A DNA stretch of 45,125 nucleotides. Source: Bordetella parapertussis. GTDB taxonomy: Bacteria > Pseudomonadota > Gammaproteobacteria > Burkholderiales > Burkholderiaceae_B. The notes under the pieces were generated by a model. The model ran no database searches and was not told the origin of the DNA. It saw only the letters and a list, made by a program, of their open reading frames with translations. This document shows, one piece after another, positions 32,919 to 41,052 of the stretch (positions are counted from its first letter, which is position 1; each line of letters opens with the position of its first letter). The stretch covers positions 1 to 45,125 of the forward strand of contig CAMBFI010000020.1 in the NCBI GenBank assembly GCA_945865935.1. Direction: 5' to 3'. Both the position numbers and the translations under genes were made by a program.

Positions 32919-33671
32919 ATGTTTAACCGTTTGTTCATGAATATGTCGTGGGTGTTGGTTTCTTTGTGGAGCACAGCCGTGCTGGCGCAGGCGACACCCT
33001 CTGCCGTCGCAGCGGCTGTAGCGGTGAGCGCCGAGGATGCCAAAGCGGCTGCGGTCAAAAAGCTTTTTGCCGAACGCTTTAATAATCCACCCATTGTCGG
33101 CGTGCGTTCAACCCCTTACGGTTTGTATGAAGTCCAGCTTGGTTCAGACCTGGTTTACACCGATGAACAGGTGAACTTTGTCTTGGATGGAACTCTAATC
33201 GATGCAAAAACACGCCGCGACATCACACGCGAGCGTCAGGACGAGTTGGCAAAGGTGCCGTTTGAACAATTGCCCTTCGAGTTATCTTTTAAGCAAGTTC
33301 GGGGCGACGGCTCACGTAAGCTCGCGATTTTTGAGGATCCTAACTGCGGATATTGCAAAACGCTACGCAAATCATTGGGAGAAATTGACAACCTGACGGT
33401 TTACACGTTCCCCTATCCGATTCTCTCGCCAGACTCGACACAAAAAGTTAAAAATATTTGGTGCGCAAAAGATCGTGGTGAAACATGGGATGCCTGGATG
33501 TTAAAAGGTGTGGTGCCCCCCAAGGTTGATTGTGAGGTTCCTGTTGATAAGATGGTGGCGCTTGGACAAAAGCTGATGGTGCGTGGAACGCCCGCCCTCT
33601 TCTTCGCCGATGGCAGTCGAGTCGGTGGCGCGATTCCGAAAGAAGAGATCGAGAAAAGACTGAAGCAGTGA
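32919..33671 (+). CDS. dsbC: Thiol:disulfide interchange protein DsbC
   Basis: DsbC is a periplasmic disulfide isomerase. The 250-residue protein has a signal peptide (about residues 1-24, cut after VLAQA or nearby), a dimerisation domain (about 35-110) and a thioredoxin fold. The active site is CGYC (C143, C146), the structural disulfide pair is C182/C205, and the cis-proline is in RGTPALFF. These are the E. coli DsbC features in order. GGAG of the TAGGAG formed with the upstream stop lies just before the ATG, so translation follows the hydroxylase gene closely. A hairpin with a T-run follows the stop. The reductase DsbD is not in the window. Confidence 0.94.
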   Translation: MFNRLFMNMSWVLVSLWSTAVLAQATPSAVAAAVAVSAEDAKAAAVKKLFAERFNNPPIVGVRSTPYGLYEVQLGSDLVYTDEQVNFVLDGTLIDAKTRRDITRERQDELAKVPFEQLPFELSFKQVRGDGSRKLAIFEDPNCGYCKTLRKSLGEIDNLTVYTFPYPILSPDSTQKVKNIWCAKDRGETWDAWMLKGVVPPKVDCEVPVDKMVALGQKLMVRGTPALFFADGSRVGGAIPKEEIEKRLKQ

Positions 33672-33673
33672 GT

Positions 33674-33707
33674 CTTGTCGGTTTAAAAAGACAAGTGAAA
33701 TTTTTTT
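33674..33707 (+). terminator. Weak terminator after dsbC
   Basis: CTTGTC (33674-33679) pairs with GACAAG (33690-33695) around a ten-base A-rich loop; seven T follow at 33701-33707 after TGAAA. The stem is short and the T-run is not adjacent, so termination may be partial. Confidence 0.45.
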
Positions 33708-33755
33708 AAGTGGACCGTGATTAAGGTCGTTGAGTTCGATTATCTGGAGATGACA

Positions 33756-34703
33756 ATGCGTATTGCAGTGCTTGATGATTATTTGAAAGTGGCCCAAGGG
33801 TTGGCTGACTGGTCTTCGCTTAGCGCAGACGTTAAATTTTTTCATGAATTCATTCAGCCAGATCAGCTGGCAAAGACCTTGGCTGATTTCGAAGTGGTTG
33901 TCGCCATGCGTGAGCGCTCAGCGTTTCCTGCCGCCGTCATTCAAGCGATGCCGAAACTTAAATTACTGGTGACCACAGGACTGCGCAACAACTCGATCGA
34001 CCTGGACGCTTGTCGTCAAAAAGGTGTGGTGGTGTGTGGTTCGCCAGGCGACCCCAAGAGCACCGGCGCTACCGCAGAACTCGCTTGGGCCTTGATGTTG
34101 GCATTGTTTAAAAAGATTCCTCAAGAGTCGGCCAATATGACAAACGGACTTTGGCAGACATCGATGCCCCCCACCATTGAAGGTAAGCGACTTGGTTTGG
34201 TGGGCGCTGGCCAGTTGGGCAAAAAGGTCGCCAAGGTTGGTCAAGCATTTGGTATGGAAGTGGTGGCCTGGAGTCCTAACCTGACCGAAGAGCGCGCTGC
34301 CGAAGCCGGCGTGAAGCTCGTCACCAAGCAAGAGCTCTTCAGTACTGCCGATGCGATTAGCGTACACATGGTGTTGAGTGAGCGGTCGCGCGGCGTTGTC
34401 GATGCGGCGAGCTTGCAGTCGATGAAGCCAACTGCATTTATTGTCAATACGTCGCGCGCTGGTTTAATTGACCAAGTTGCTTTGCGCGCGCTGTTAGAGC
34501 AGGGCAAGATCGGTGGCGCTGGGATCGACGTCTATGATGCGGAGCCTCTTGCCGCCGATGATGTATGGCGTAAGGCCCCACGCACACTCCTGACACCGCA
34601 CTTAGGTTATGCGACCCCAGAAAACTTTGCGGTCTTCTACCCCAATGTTGTTGCAAACATTGGGGCATGGGTCGCAGGTAAGCCGCAGCGGGTGCTGACC
34701 TAA
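33756..34703 (+). CDS. D-2-hydroxyacid dehydrogenase, NAD-binding
   Basis: This 315-residue protein belongs to the D-isomer-specific 2-hydroxyacid dehydrogenase family. The Rossmann motif GLVGAGQLGKK begins near residue 149. The catalytic trio is Arg in NTSRAGL near 233, Glu in DVYDAEP near 262 and His in LTPHLGY near 283. The substrate is not clear; SerA has extra C-terminal domains that are missing here, and glyoxylate or hydroxypyruvate reductase roles are possible. ATG 33756 is chosen because GGAG (33746-33749) lies six bases upstream; the ATG at 33750 abuts it. The stop overlaps the permease start by one base (TAATG), so the two are coupled. Confidence 0.88.
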   Translation: MRIAVLDDYLKVAQGLADWSSLSADVKFFHEFIQPDQLAKTLADFEVVVAMRERSAFPAAVIQAMPKLKLLVTTGLRNNSIDLDACRQKGVVVCGSPGDPKSTGATAELAWALMLALFKKIPQESANMTNGLWQTSMPPTIEGKRLGLVGAGQLGKKVAKVGQAFGMEVVAWSPNLTEERAAEAGVKLVTKQELFSTADAISVHMVLSERSRGVVDAASLQSMKPTAFIVNTSRAGLIDQVALRALLEQGKIGGAGIDVYDAEPLAADDVWRKAPRTLLTPHLGYATPENFAVFYPNVVANIGAWVAGKPQRVLT

Positions 34704-35767
34704 TGCAACCCGTCTTGCCGCTCCATATTGTTGCAAGGTTGCTGCTTGTTTTATTAATGGCAGCGGCCGTTTATTTTTTTAGCGGCTTTGTGGTGCCGGT
34801 GCTCGCAGCCTTGATTATTGGCTTTGCGAGCTGGCCTCTTTATTCAAAATGGGTGAAGATTTGCGGCGGACGGACGTTACTGGCTGCGAGCACAGCGCTC
34901 GTTGCCATCGTTGTGCTGTTGATCGTTCCGATTTCGGTCGCACTCTACTATTCTGTTAACGAGGCCAGAATTTTTGTGGCTTGGGTGTTGGCTGCGAACC
35001 GAGACGGTGTCGATGCGCCTTCCTGGATCGTTGCACTGCCGGGGGTTGGCGAAACCCTTGGGTCATACTGGGCCGAGTATCTCGGCGAGCCGCATGCAAT
35101 CGGGAGCATGATTGAACTGGTCAGCGGTCAACACATTGGCAATATTTATCGGCTCGTGTTGGCGGCAACGGGTAACTTTTTCCACATCATGCTCACCTTG
35201 CTGTTCATGCTGATTACGCTTCTGTTCGTCTACAAAGATGGCCACCACATGGCAGCTCAGCTTGATATCTTGGGCGAACGCGTACTGCCAACCCGTTGGC
35301 AAAGATTTTCACGGGTAGTGCCTGCGACGATCAGCGCGACTGTGACGGGAATGGGTCTTATCGCAATAGGCGAAGGGGTGGTCTTGGGCTTGGCCTACTG
35401 GGTCGCCGGCGTGCCATCGCCTGTTTTACTGGGTGTGATCACAGCCGTGATGGCGATGATCCCCGGCGGTGCTCCGCTCGCATTTACCTTAGTGTCGCTC
35501 TATTTGGTTGGCTCGGGCAATCCCCTTGCTGGTGCCGGTTTGTTTGCCTGGGGATCGATTGAACTCTTTATTGTCGACAAGACCTTGCGACCACGACTCG
35601 TGGGTGGGCCCGTTAAGCTGCCGTTTCTGCCAACGTTTTTTGGTCTAGTAGGTGGGGTGACAACGATGGGCTTTGTTGGTTTATTTATTGGCCCGGTCTT
35701 AATGGCGCTAATCGTTGCCCTGTGGCGCGAGTGGGTCCTTGGTGTGAAGGTTGACACCCTCACATAA
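34703..35767 (+). CDS. AI-2E family transporter (PerM-like)
   Basis: This 354-residue inner-membrane protein has about eight hydrophobic segments. Two to three lie at the N-terminus (residues 8-75), followed by a soluble loop (about 85-150), a segment near 155-180 and a cluster after residue 205. VIPGGAPL-like (MIPGGAPLAF near 252) and FGLVGGVTTMGFVGLFIGPV near 311 are typical of the family. Members export autoinducer-2, sodium or unknown solutes; the ligand here is unknown. It is coupled to the dehydrogenase gene by a TAATG overlap. Its last 60 bases overlap the convergent response-regulator gene. Confidence 0.87.
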   Translation: MQPVLPLHIVARLLLVLLMAAAVYFFSGFVVPVLAALIIGFASWPLYSKWVKICGGRTLLAASTALVAIVVLLIVPISVALYYSVNEARIFVAWVLAANRDGVDAPSWIVALPGVGETLGSYWAEYLGEPHAIGSMIELVSGQHIGNIYRLVLAATGNFFHIMLTLLFMLITLLFVYKDGHHMAAQLDILGERVLPTRWQRFSRVVPATISATVTGMGLIAIGEGVVLGLAYWVAGVPSPVLLGVITAVMAMIPGGAPLAFTLVSLYLVGSGNPLAGAGLFAWGSIELFIVDKTLRPRLVGGPVKLPFLPTFFGLVGGVTTMGFVGLFIGPVLMALIVALWREWVLGVKVDTLT

Positions 35768-36358
35768 TGTGAGCAGTTCGCTTAGGGACTTAACCTGCAT
35801 TTTTGCTAATACGCGTGAGCGGTGCAGCTTAATCGTTGCCGCGGCTGAGCCGCTTAGTTTGGCAATCTCTTTGTTTGACCGCCCCGACAACATTTCCACA
35901 CAGACTTCCGTTTCTCTGGGTGTCAACAGACAGAGCCTGGCTTTCGCGGTTGTGACGCGTGTCAGCTGAGTATGTATCTGCCGATCCAGCGAGATACCGC
36001 TTTGGATTGCGTGCACGAGGTCCTGCATCGAAAACGGCTTGAACAAAAAATCGATTGCACCTTGTTTCATGGCTGTAACGATTTGTGGCGAAAGGCTTTC
36101 CCCACTGATGAAGATCACAGGTGTTTGCCAGCCATGTTTTAGCAGCGTCGCCTGCGCCTCGATACCAGATTGTTTTGGCATGCGCATATCTAAAAGGATG
36201 ACTGCCGGCGAGGTGGGTACTGCATCACTTAAAAAAGATTCGGCGCTGTCGTATTCATTAACGATGTAGCCAAGCTCGGTGAGGGATCCCTTAAGCGCCC
36301 GTCGGATCGATGGATCGTCGTCGACAAGGTACACGTGGCCAAGTGCTGCTGTTGTCAT
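35708..36358 (-). CDS. FixJ/NarL-type response regulator
   Basis: This 216-residue transcription regulator has a receiver domain (acidic D13-D15, phosphorylation site D57 in LLDMRMP, Lys in FLFKPF near 108) and a LuxR-type helix-turn-helix (LTPRETEVCVEMLSGRSNKEIA near residue 145). The pattern VYLVDDDPSIRRALKGSL is close to FixJ/TodT-type regulators. No sensor kinase lies nearby, so it is an orphan in this window. ATG 36358 is preferred; AAGGG lies about nine bases upstream and the longer form has no domain. The 3' end overlaps the permease gene by 60 bases tail to tail. phoD lies upstream on the same strand, 97 bases away. Confidence 0.9.
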   Translation of the reverse strand: MTTAALGHVYLVDDDPSIRRALKGSLTELGYIVNEYDSAESFLSDAVPTSPAVILLDMRMPKQSGIEAQATLLKHGWQTPVIFISGESLSPQIVTAMKQGAIDFLFKPFSMQDLVHAIQSGISLDRQIHTQLTRVTTAKARLCLLTPRETEVCVEMLSGRSNKEIAKLSGSAAATIKLHRSRVLAKMQVKSLSELLTLCEGVNLHTKDPLAPQGND

Positions 36359-36455
36359 GATTGCAAACCCTTCAAGATGGCCCAACAGTACAAAAGATTG
36401 GACAAAGAGGCTATACGCTAAATGGCCTATTTAAGAGGCTCGCACCGACACTTGA

Positions 36456-38021
36456 CTATAGTTTTTGGATATCAGCGCGGCCAGCTTCTACTGAAAAGCG
36501 TGCAAGTGTATGGGCGTCAGACTGCGGGTCGGTCGCGTCACGAACTGCCTTGAGTGTCGTGGTTATTTGTGTAGGCGTGATTTCCACGACGCCAAAGCCA
36601 CGCGATTCACAGTCACCAAAAATAAAGTGTGGATGGCGTTCAATGATTTTTGCTTGCGCGAGGTTTGTCAGGGCGGTGAGCGAGGTGATGCTCGTTCCGC
36701 AAAACTCGACACCCACTTTCTCACTGTTTGGATTGTTGTAGTCCGCCAAAATATTACCTACCCAATTTTGATGGACGTCGCCCCCTAGCAGCACGGGGTT
36801 GGTGAGCTGGGTATTACGCATGGAATCAATCAGTCTTTGCCTTGCCGCAGGATAGCCATCCCAACCGTCATTTGAATAGCTTTGGCCGCCTTGCGTATGG
36901 AAGTTGCGTGGCCCGAACACGCTTTGCTGTCCGATGACATTCCACGTCGTACGCGAGCGTGCGAATTCAGTATTGAGCCACGCTTCTTGTTTCGATCCTA
37001 GCAACGTGCGCTGGGGATCATTCCAAATCGCACAGGTGCTTGGGTCGACTCTGCTCCCGCCCGGTCTGCCATTGCGCGTGCATGCTTGTAAGTCACGATG
37101 CTGCCGGTTATCGACCGTGTAAATATTGGCGAGGCGACCGTACGCGAGGCTGTCATACACACGAACTTCTTGACTGATTCCACCGAGCAAGGCGGCAAAT
37201 TGCTCGCGCCGCACGGGCATGTGTTCGTAAAACGCCTGATAGGCGTCGCGGCGTCGCGCCATAAAATCATCGACAGGAGTGCCCGAGTTCCCTGGATGCG
37301 TCGCAGCGTAGTCGTTCTGCGTCTCATGGTCGTCCCAGGTGATGATCCAGGGGCAGGCTGCATGCATCGCTTGCAAGTCTTGGTCAGACTTATGCAACGC
37401 GTAGCGACTGCGGTAACCCTCTAAGCTTGTAATCCACCCGCCTGTCGTGGGGCGGATATCGAAGGGTTTGGAGGCCGGATACTCATACATGTAGTCGCCG
37501 AGGAACATGACCACGTCCACTTCTTCAGCGAGCATGTGCCGATACGCGCTGTAGTAGCCGTTGCCCCATTGCTGGCAGGATGCATAGGCGATACGAAGTT
37601 TTTGTACTGCAGCGTCTGCAACAGGGAAGGTGCGAGTGCGGCCAACCGCACTGACGGCTTCGCCACAAATGAATCGATAGAAATATTCACGGTCTGGCTG
37701 AAGTCCGGAGACTTCCGCATGCACAGCATGCCCAAGCGCAGGATTTGCGAAGAGCTCACCTTGTTTGACGAGTTGACTGAAGGCCTGGTCATGCGCCATT
37801 TGCCATGTCACCTTGATCGGGCTACGTGCGAGTCCTGCTGCATCGACCGCTGCGAGTCCTAGACGCGTCCACAGGACGATCGCCTCGCTCGTAGGCGAAC
37901 CGCTCGCAATACCAAGACTGAAGGGAGTGGTGGCCCAGGCCTGACGAGCCCACCCCACACTTGGCAAGCTGATCAGTGCAGCGGACGCCGCAGCAAGCTT
38001 AAGAAGATGCCGGCGCTGCAT
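36456..38021 (-). CDS. phoD: PhoD-family alkaline phosphatase, Tat-exported
   Basis: This 521-residue protein begins with a twin-arginine signal, RRHLLK at residues 3-8 followed by a hydrophobic stretch, so it is exported folded. An N-terminal Ig-like domain (about 35-130) precedes the metallophosphatase domain, with metal-binding motifs ASCQQWGNGYY, FLGDYMYEY, TWDDHETQNDY and GGDVHQNW, in the order of B. subtilis PhoD. These enzymes are phosphodiesterases/phosphomonoesterases that need Ca and Fe. It follows the 52-residue membrane protein by nine bases and is probably cotranscribed with it and yqhA. No Pho box was recognised upstream of yqhA. The exact substrate is unknown. Confidence 0.92.
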   Translation of the reverse strand: MQRRHLLKLAAASAALISLPSVGWARQAWATTPFSLGIASGSPTSEAIVLWTRLGLAAVDAAGLARSPIKVTWQMAHDQAFSQLVKQGELFANPALGHAVHAEVSGLQPDREYFYRFICGEAVSAVGRTRTFPVADAAVQKLRIAYASCQQWGNGYYSAYRHMLAEEVDVVMFLGDYMYEYPASKPFDIRPTTGGWITSLEGYRSRYALHKSDQDLQAMHAACPWIITWDDHETQNDYAATHPGNSGTPVDDFMARRRDAYQAFYEHMPVRREQFAALLGGISQEVRVYDSLAYGRLANIYTVDNRQHRDLQACTRNGRPGGSRVDPSTCAIWNDPQRTLLGSKQEAWLNTEFARSRTTWNVIGQQSVFGPRNFHTQGGQSYSNDGWDGYPAARQRLIDSMRNTQLTNPVLLGGDVHQNWVGNILADYNNPNSEKVGVEFCGTSITSLTALTNLAQAKIIERHPHFIFGDCESRGFGVVEITPTQITTTLKAVRDATDPQSDAHTLARFSVEAGRADIQKL

Positions 38022-38030
38022 GGCCAGTGC

Positions 38031-38189
38031 TTAGAGCAGCGAGGCTGTGCCGGTCATCGCAAAGATGCCGAAACCCAACGCGATAACGCCTAATCCACCC
38101 GCAAGCCAGGCGAGCAACATCACGCCAGTGATAATGCTTGAGGGCGCAAGGACAGTAGCCACTTGCAACACGTCCGGATGAGGCTTCAA
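38031..38189 (-). CDS. Small membrane protein between yqhA and phoD
   Basis: I do not recognise this 52-residue protein. It begins with a short polar segment (residues 1-16) and continues as one long or two short hydrophobic helices (about 17-47) rich in Gly, Ala, Leu and Ile. The TTG at 38189 overlaps the yqhA stop as TTGA, the same four-base coupling seen as ATGA elsewhere in the window. Longer in-frame starts run inside yqhA. It ends nine bases before phoD. Tight packing between two same-strand genes supports a real gene; composition alone is weak evidence. A membrane helper of YqhA or PhoD is conceivable. Confidence 0.55.
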   Translation of the reverse strand: MKPHPDVLQVATVLAPSSIITGVMLLAWLAGGLGVIALGFGIFAMTGTASLL

Positions 38190-38695
38190 TTGTGTGGATG
38201 AGCGCTGCTCAGCAGTTTTTCGGTATACGCAATCGCCAAGGCGGAAACCACAAAGGCTAGGTGAATAATCGTCTGCCACATCAAGGTGGAGTCAGTCGAG
38301 CTAGGGGCGTTGATGAAGGTCTTGAGCAGGTGAATAGAAGAGATCCCGATGATAGCAGTCGCGAGCTTGACCTTGAGAACGCCTGCGTTCACATGGGATA
38401 ACCACTCGGGCTGATCCGGATGGTCTTCTAGCTGCATGCGGGAAACAAAAGTTTCCCAGCCACCTACGATTACCATGACCAGCAAGTTTGAGATCATCAC
38501 CACGTCGATGAGACCCAAGACGATCAACATCAACTCGGTTTCAGTCACCGTTTTGTCGATCGTCATCATCGAGATCAAGTGGATGAGTTCTTTCCAGAAC
38601 TGCCAAACATAAATACCTTGCGCGACGATCAGGCCGATATAAAGCGGGGCCTGAAGCCAACGACTCATGAAAATCCAGCGGGGTAGCGTGCGCAT
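38186..38695 (-). CDS. YqhA family (UPF0114) membrane protein
   Basis: This 169-residue inner-membrane protein matches E. coli YqhA along its length: SRWLQAPLYIGLIVAQ near residue 11, ELMLIVLGLIDVVMISNLLVMVIVGGWETFVS near 55, KVKLATAIIGISSIHLLKTFI near 108 and LMWQTIIHLAFVVSALAIAY near 137. It has four predicted helices. The function of the family is unknown. It starts a minus-strand set with the small membrane protein and phoD. ATG 38695 gives the family length. Upstream, 38696-38791 is free of genes and holds a short CACAT-TTGT-ATGTG hairpin followed by eight T on the plus strand (38763-38784 region), which faces no plus-strand gene. Confidence 0.9.
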   Translation of the reverse strand: MRTLPRWIFMSRWLQAPLYIGLIVAQGIYVWQFWKELIHLISMMTIDKTVTETELMLIVLGLIDVVMISNLLVMVIVGGWETFVSRMQLEDHPDQPEWLSHVNAGVLKVKLATAIIGISSIHLLKTFINAPSSTDSTLMWQTIIHLAFVVSALAIAYTEKLLSSAHPHN

Positions 38696-38791
38696 TGAAT
38701 AACCTCGAGGAATAGATAATGCCAGGGTCTTAGGGGATCCATAAACCGATGGGATTAAATCACATTTGTATGTGTTTTTTTTGACGACCGC

Positions 38792-39946
38792 TTAGGTCGG
38801 ATAAGTCCCAGGCAAAAGAATACTTTTGTCGACTTTCTCAACGTCAGTTCGCCCGCAAAACGCCATCGTCAGATCCAGCTCTTTGTGCATTATTTCAAGA
38901 ACCTTGGTGACGCCAGGACCACCCATTGCGCCGAGCCCATACAAAAAGGCTCGGCCGATGTAGCAGCCGCGCGCGCCGAGCGCACGGGCCTTCAGGACAT
39001 CCTGCCCACTGCGGATACCCCCATCCATGTGAATTTCAATATCTTTACCTACGGCATCCACGATTGCAGGGAGACTTTGAATGCTTGATTCCGCGCCATC
39101 GAGCTGACGGCCGCCATGGTTGCTGACGATCAGCGCGTCAGCGCCACTGTTAAGCGCTTGACGTGCATCCTCAACGTCTTGGATGCCTTTCAAAATCAAT
39201 TTGCCGCCCCAGCGTTTCTTGATCCACTCGACGTCCTTCCAATTGAGAGCTGGGTCGAACTGCGAGGCTGTCCACTCGCTGAGCTTACTCATGTCTGAGA
39301 CACCTTTGACGTGCCCAACAATGTTGCCGAATTGACGGCGTGGTGTGCCCAACATGCCGAGTGCCCACCGTGGTTTGGTCGCAATATCGATCATGTTCTT
39401 GATCGTTAGCTTGGGTGGAGCACTCAACCCATTTTTAATATCTTTGTGTCGTTGTCCTAAAATTTGTAAATCTAAGGTCAGTACCAAGGCTGAGCAATTT
39501 GCCCGCTTGGCACGATCGATCAACCGCTCAATAAAGTCCCTGTCTTTCATCACATAGAGCTGGAACCAGAAGGGGTGGTTATCTGTGCCTTCGGCAACAT
39601 CTTCAATGGAACATATGCTCATTGTGGATAAGGTGAAGGGGATGCCGAAATCCCGTGCAGCCCGGGCAGCAAGAATCTCTCCGTCTGCGTGTTGCATTCC
39701 GGTGAGCCCTGTCGGGGCGATCGCAACGGGCATGGCCACGCGTTGACCAATCATGGTGCTGACCGTTGAGCGGTGCTCCATGTTGACGAGGATGCGTTGG
39801 CGCAGTTTGATTTTCTGAAAATCGCTTTCGTTGGCACGATATGTGCTTTCTGTCCAAGAGCCGGAATCGGCGTAGTCATAAAACATCTTCGGGACGCGTT
39901 TTTGCGCCAATATGCGCAGGTCTTCGACGTTTGTGATTACGGGCAT
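38792..39946 (-). CDS. lldD: FMN-dependent alpha-hydroxy acid dehydrogenase (L-lactate dehydrogenase type)
   Basis: This 384-residue TIM-barrel flavoenzyme oxidises an L-2-hydroxy acid, probably L-lactate, and feeds electrons to the respiratory chain. YDYADSGSWTE near residue 23, PVAIAPTGLTGM near 73, the catalytic His-Arg in SNHGGRQLDG near 275 and the FMN-phosphate motif DGGIRSGQDVLKA near 305 are all present. The DLQILGQRHKD segment fits LldD better than glycolate oxidase. GGAG lies about ten bases before ATG 39946. It stands alone; no lactate permease or LldR regulator is in the window, though an orphan regulator lies 2.5 kb away. Confidence 0.88.
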   Translation of the reverse strand: MPVITNVEDLRILAQKRVPKMFYDYADSGSWTESTYRANESDFQKIKLRQRILVNMEHRSTVSTMIGQRVAMPVAIAPTGLTGMQHADGEILAARAARDFGIPFTLSTMSICSIEDVAEGTDNHPFWFQLYVMKDRDFIERLIDRAKRANCSALVLTLDLQILGQRHKDIKNGLSAPPKLTIKNMIDIATKPRWALGMLGTPRRQFGNIVGHVKGVSDMSKLSEWTASQFDPALNWKDVEWIKKRWGGKLILKGIQDVEDARQALNSGADALIVSNHGGRQLDGAESSIQSLPAIVDAVGKDIEIHMDGGIRSGQDVLKARALGARGCYIGRAFLYGLGAMGGPGVTKVLEIMHKELDLTMAFCGRTDVEKVDKSILLPGTYPT

Positions 39947-40098
39947 GGTGTGAGGTCTCCGGACAGTGGCATGAATGAACCAACTTGGTGCATGGAATCG
40001 GTATTCGTTCCATTAGTCGCTAGTTTAACGGGCGACAGTTGTTTTTGCAGGTTATTTGGTTTTAGACTTCAGGAAAGTCAACCCTTTCGGAGATGGAC

Positions 40099-40281
40099 AT
40101 GTTGGTCACAAAAATCGCAAGCGCCGGGCTGCTGCTGTCAGCCACTTCTAGTGCTTGGGCGCACCCTGGTCATTCCGAAGGGCTCTTGGCAGAGTTGATG
40201 CATGTCATGGGTGATTGGGGTTACCTGAGCCTAGGTCTGTTAGCCGTTGCGGTGGCTGGGGTCATGATCTCCCGCCGCTAA
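40099..40281 (+). CDS. Small exported protein with HPGH motif and C-terminal membrane helix
   Basis: I do not recognise this 60-residue protein. A signal peptide (about residues 1-22, ending SSAWA) is followed by HPGHSEG, a short segment with further His (LMHVMGDW), and a C-terminal hydrophobic helix (about 42-57) ending ISRR. The mature protein would be about 38 residues, anchored with His residues outside, which hints at metal binding. ATG 40099 is chosen because GGAG (40089-40092) lies six bases upstream; the ATG at 40093 abuts it. It converges with the queuosine-precursor transporter gene, with four bases overlapping. The start resembles that of HupE/UreJ nickel permeases, of which it could be a remnant, but length argues against this. 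Confidence 0.6.
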   Translation: MLVTKIASAGLLLSATSSAWAHPGHSEGLLAELMHVMGDWGYLSLGLLAVAVAGVMISRR

Positions 40282-41012
40282 ACCTTCATCCGGAACGGAG
40301 TGAAGTCGGTGTTCCGGTCGTAGTAGTCCTCGTTTTCCTTGCGTTTTAAGAAGGCCACGATGCGGTATGTCAAGGGCGTCGCAAGGATTTCCCAAAGTGT
40401 CTTGATGCAATACTGCGCGATCACCACCGCGATGATTTGCTTTAGGGGCCAGATGCCGTAGAACGCCAAGAAATAGAAAAGGGTGGAGTCAACGGCTTCG
40501 CCCGCAGCGGTGGAACCAATCGTGCGTACCCAAAGATGTTTACCTTCGGTATAGATCTTTAGTTTTGCCAGGACAAAGGCATTGACGAGGCTGCCGCACC
40601 AAAAGGCAATGATGGAGCCCGCAGCGATACGCCAGGTATTACCAAAGACGATCTCCAGACCTTGTTGCAAATTACTGTTGTGGGCACCCGGTGCCGGGGT
40701 CAAATTCACCACGACTAATGACATGAACGCCGCAAATAGCAAGGCAAAAAATCCACACCATACGGCGCGACGATCATGGGCGTAGCCATAGACCTCAGTA
40801 AGAATATCGCCAAACAAAAACGCAATCGGGAAAAAAAGAACACCCGCACCAAACACGACTGTGCCAAGAATAGGTAGTTCAAATTGCGCCGCTTTACCTG
40901 GGCCAATCAAATTGGCGCAGACGAGAACCGTGACAAAAGCGACCAGAATGAAGTCGTAGTAACGGTACTTGCGTGTTGCGGCCGGAACGGAAGCGCTGGC
41001 GGTGGGATGCAT
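40278..41012 (-). CDS. Queuosine precursor transporter (YhhQ/VUT family)
   Basis: This 244-residue inner-membrane protein matches the YhhQ family, which imports preQ0/preQ1-type queuosine precursors. About six hydrophobic helices are visible, with FPIAFLFGDILTEVYGYAHDRRAVW near residue 65, GSLVNAFVLAKLKIYTEGKHLWVRTIGSTAAGEAVDS near 140 and a C-terminal KTLWEILATPLTYR. Those blocks are characteristic. ATG 41012 gives the family length; an in-frame start at 41039 has no better ribosome site. No preQ1 riboswitch could be drawn in the 40 bases upstream. It lies downstream of the DMT transporter on the same strand with 40 bases between. Confidence 0.9.
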   Translation of the reverse strand: MHPTASASVPAATRKYRYYDFILVAFVTVLVCANLIGPGKAAQFELPILGTVVFGAGVLFFPIAFLFGDILTEVYGYAHDRRAVWCGFFALLFAAFMSLVVVNLTPAPGAHNSNLQQGLEIVFGNTWRIAAGSIIAFWCGSLVNAFVLAKLKIYTEGKHLWVRTIGSTAAGEAVDSTLFYFLAFYGIWPLKQIIAVVIAQYCIKTLWEILATPLTYRIVAFLKRKENEDYYDRNTDFTPFRMKV

Positions 41013-41052
41013 GCTGAAATCTTGTCGAAAGTAGATCACAGATTTTAGCCTG

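Noticed and set aside
38763-38784. Hairpin CACAT-TTGT-ATGTG with T-run as a plus-strand terminator
   Set aside because: The stem has only five pairs and no plus-strand gene lies upstream; it may be chance in an AT-rich gap.
41013-41052. preQ1 riboswitch before the queuosine-precursor transporter
   Set aside because: No matching stem-loop and A-rich tail could be drawn in the 40-base gap.
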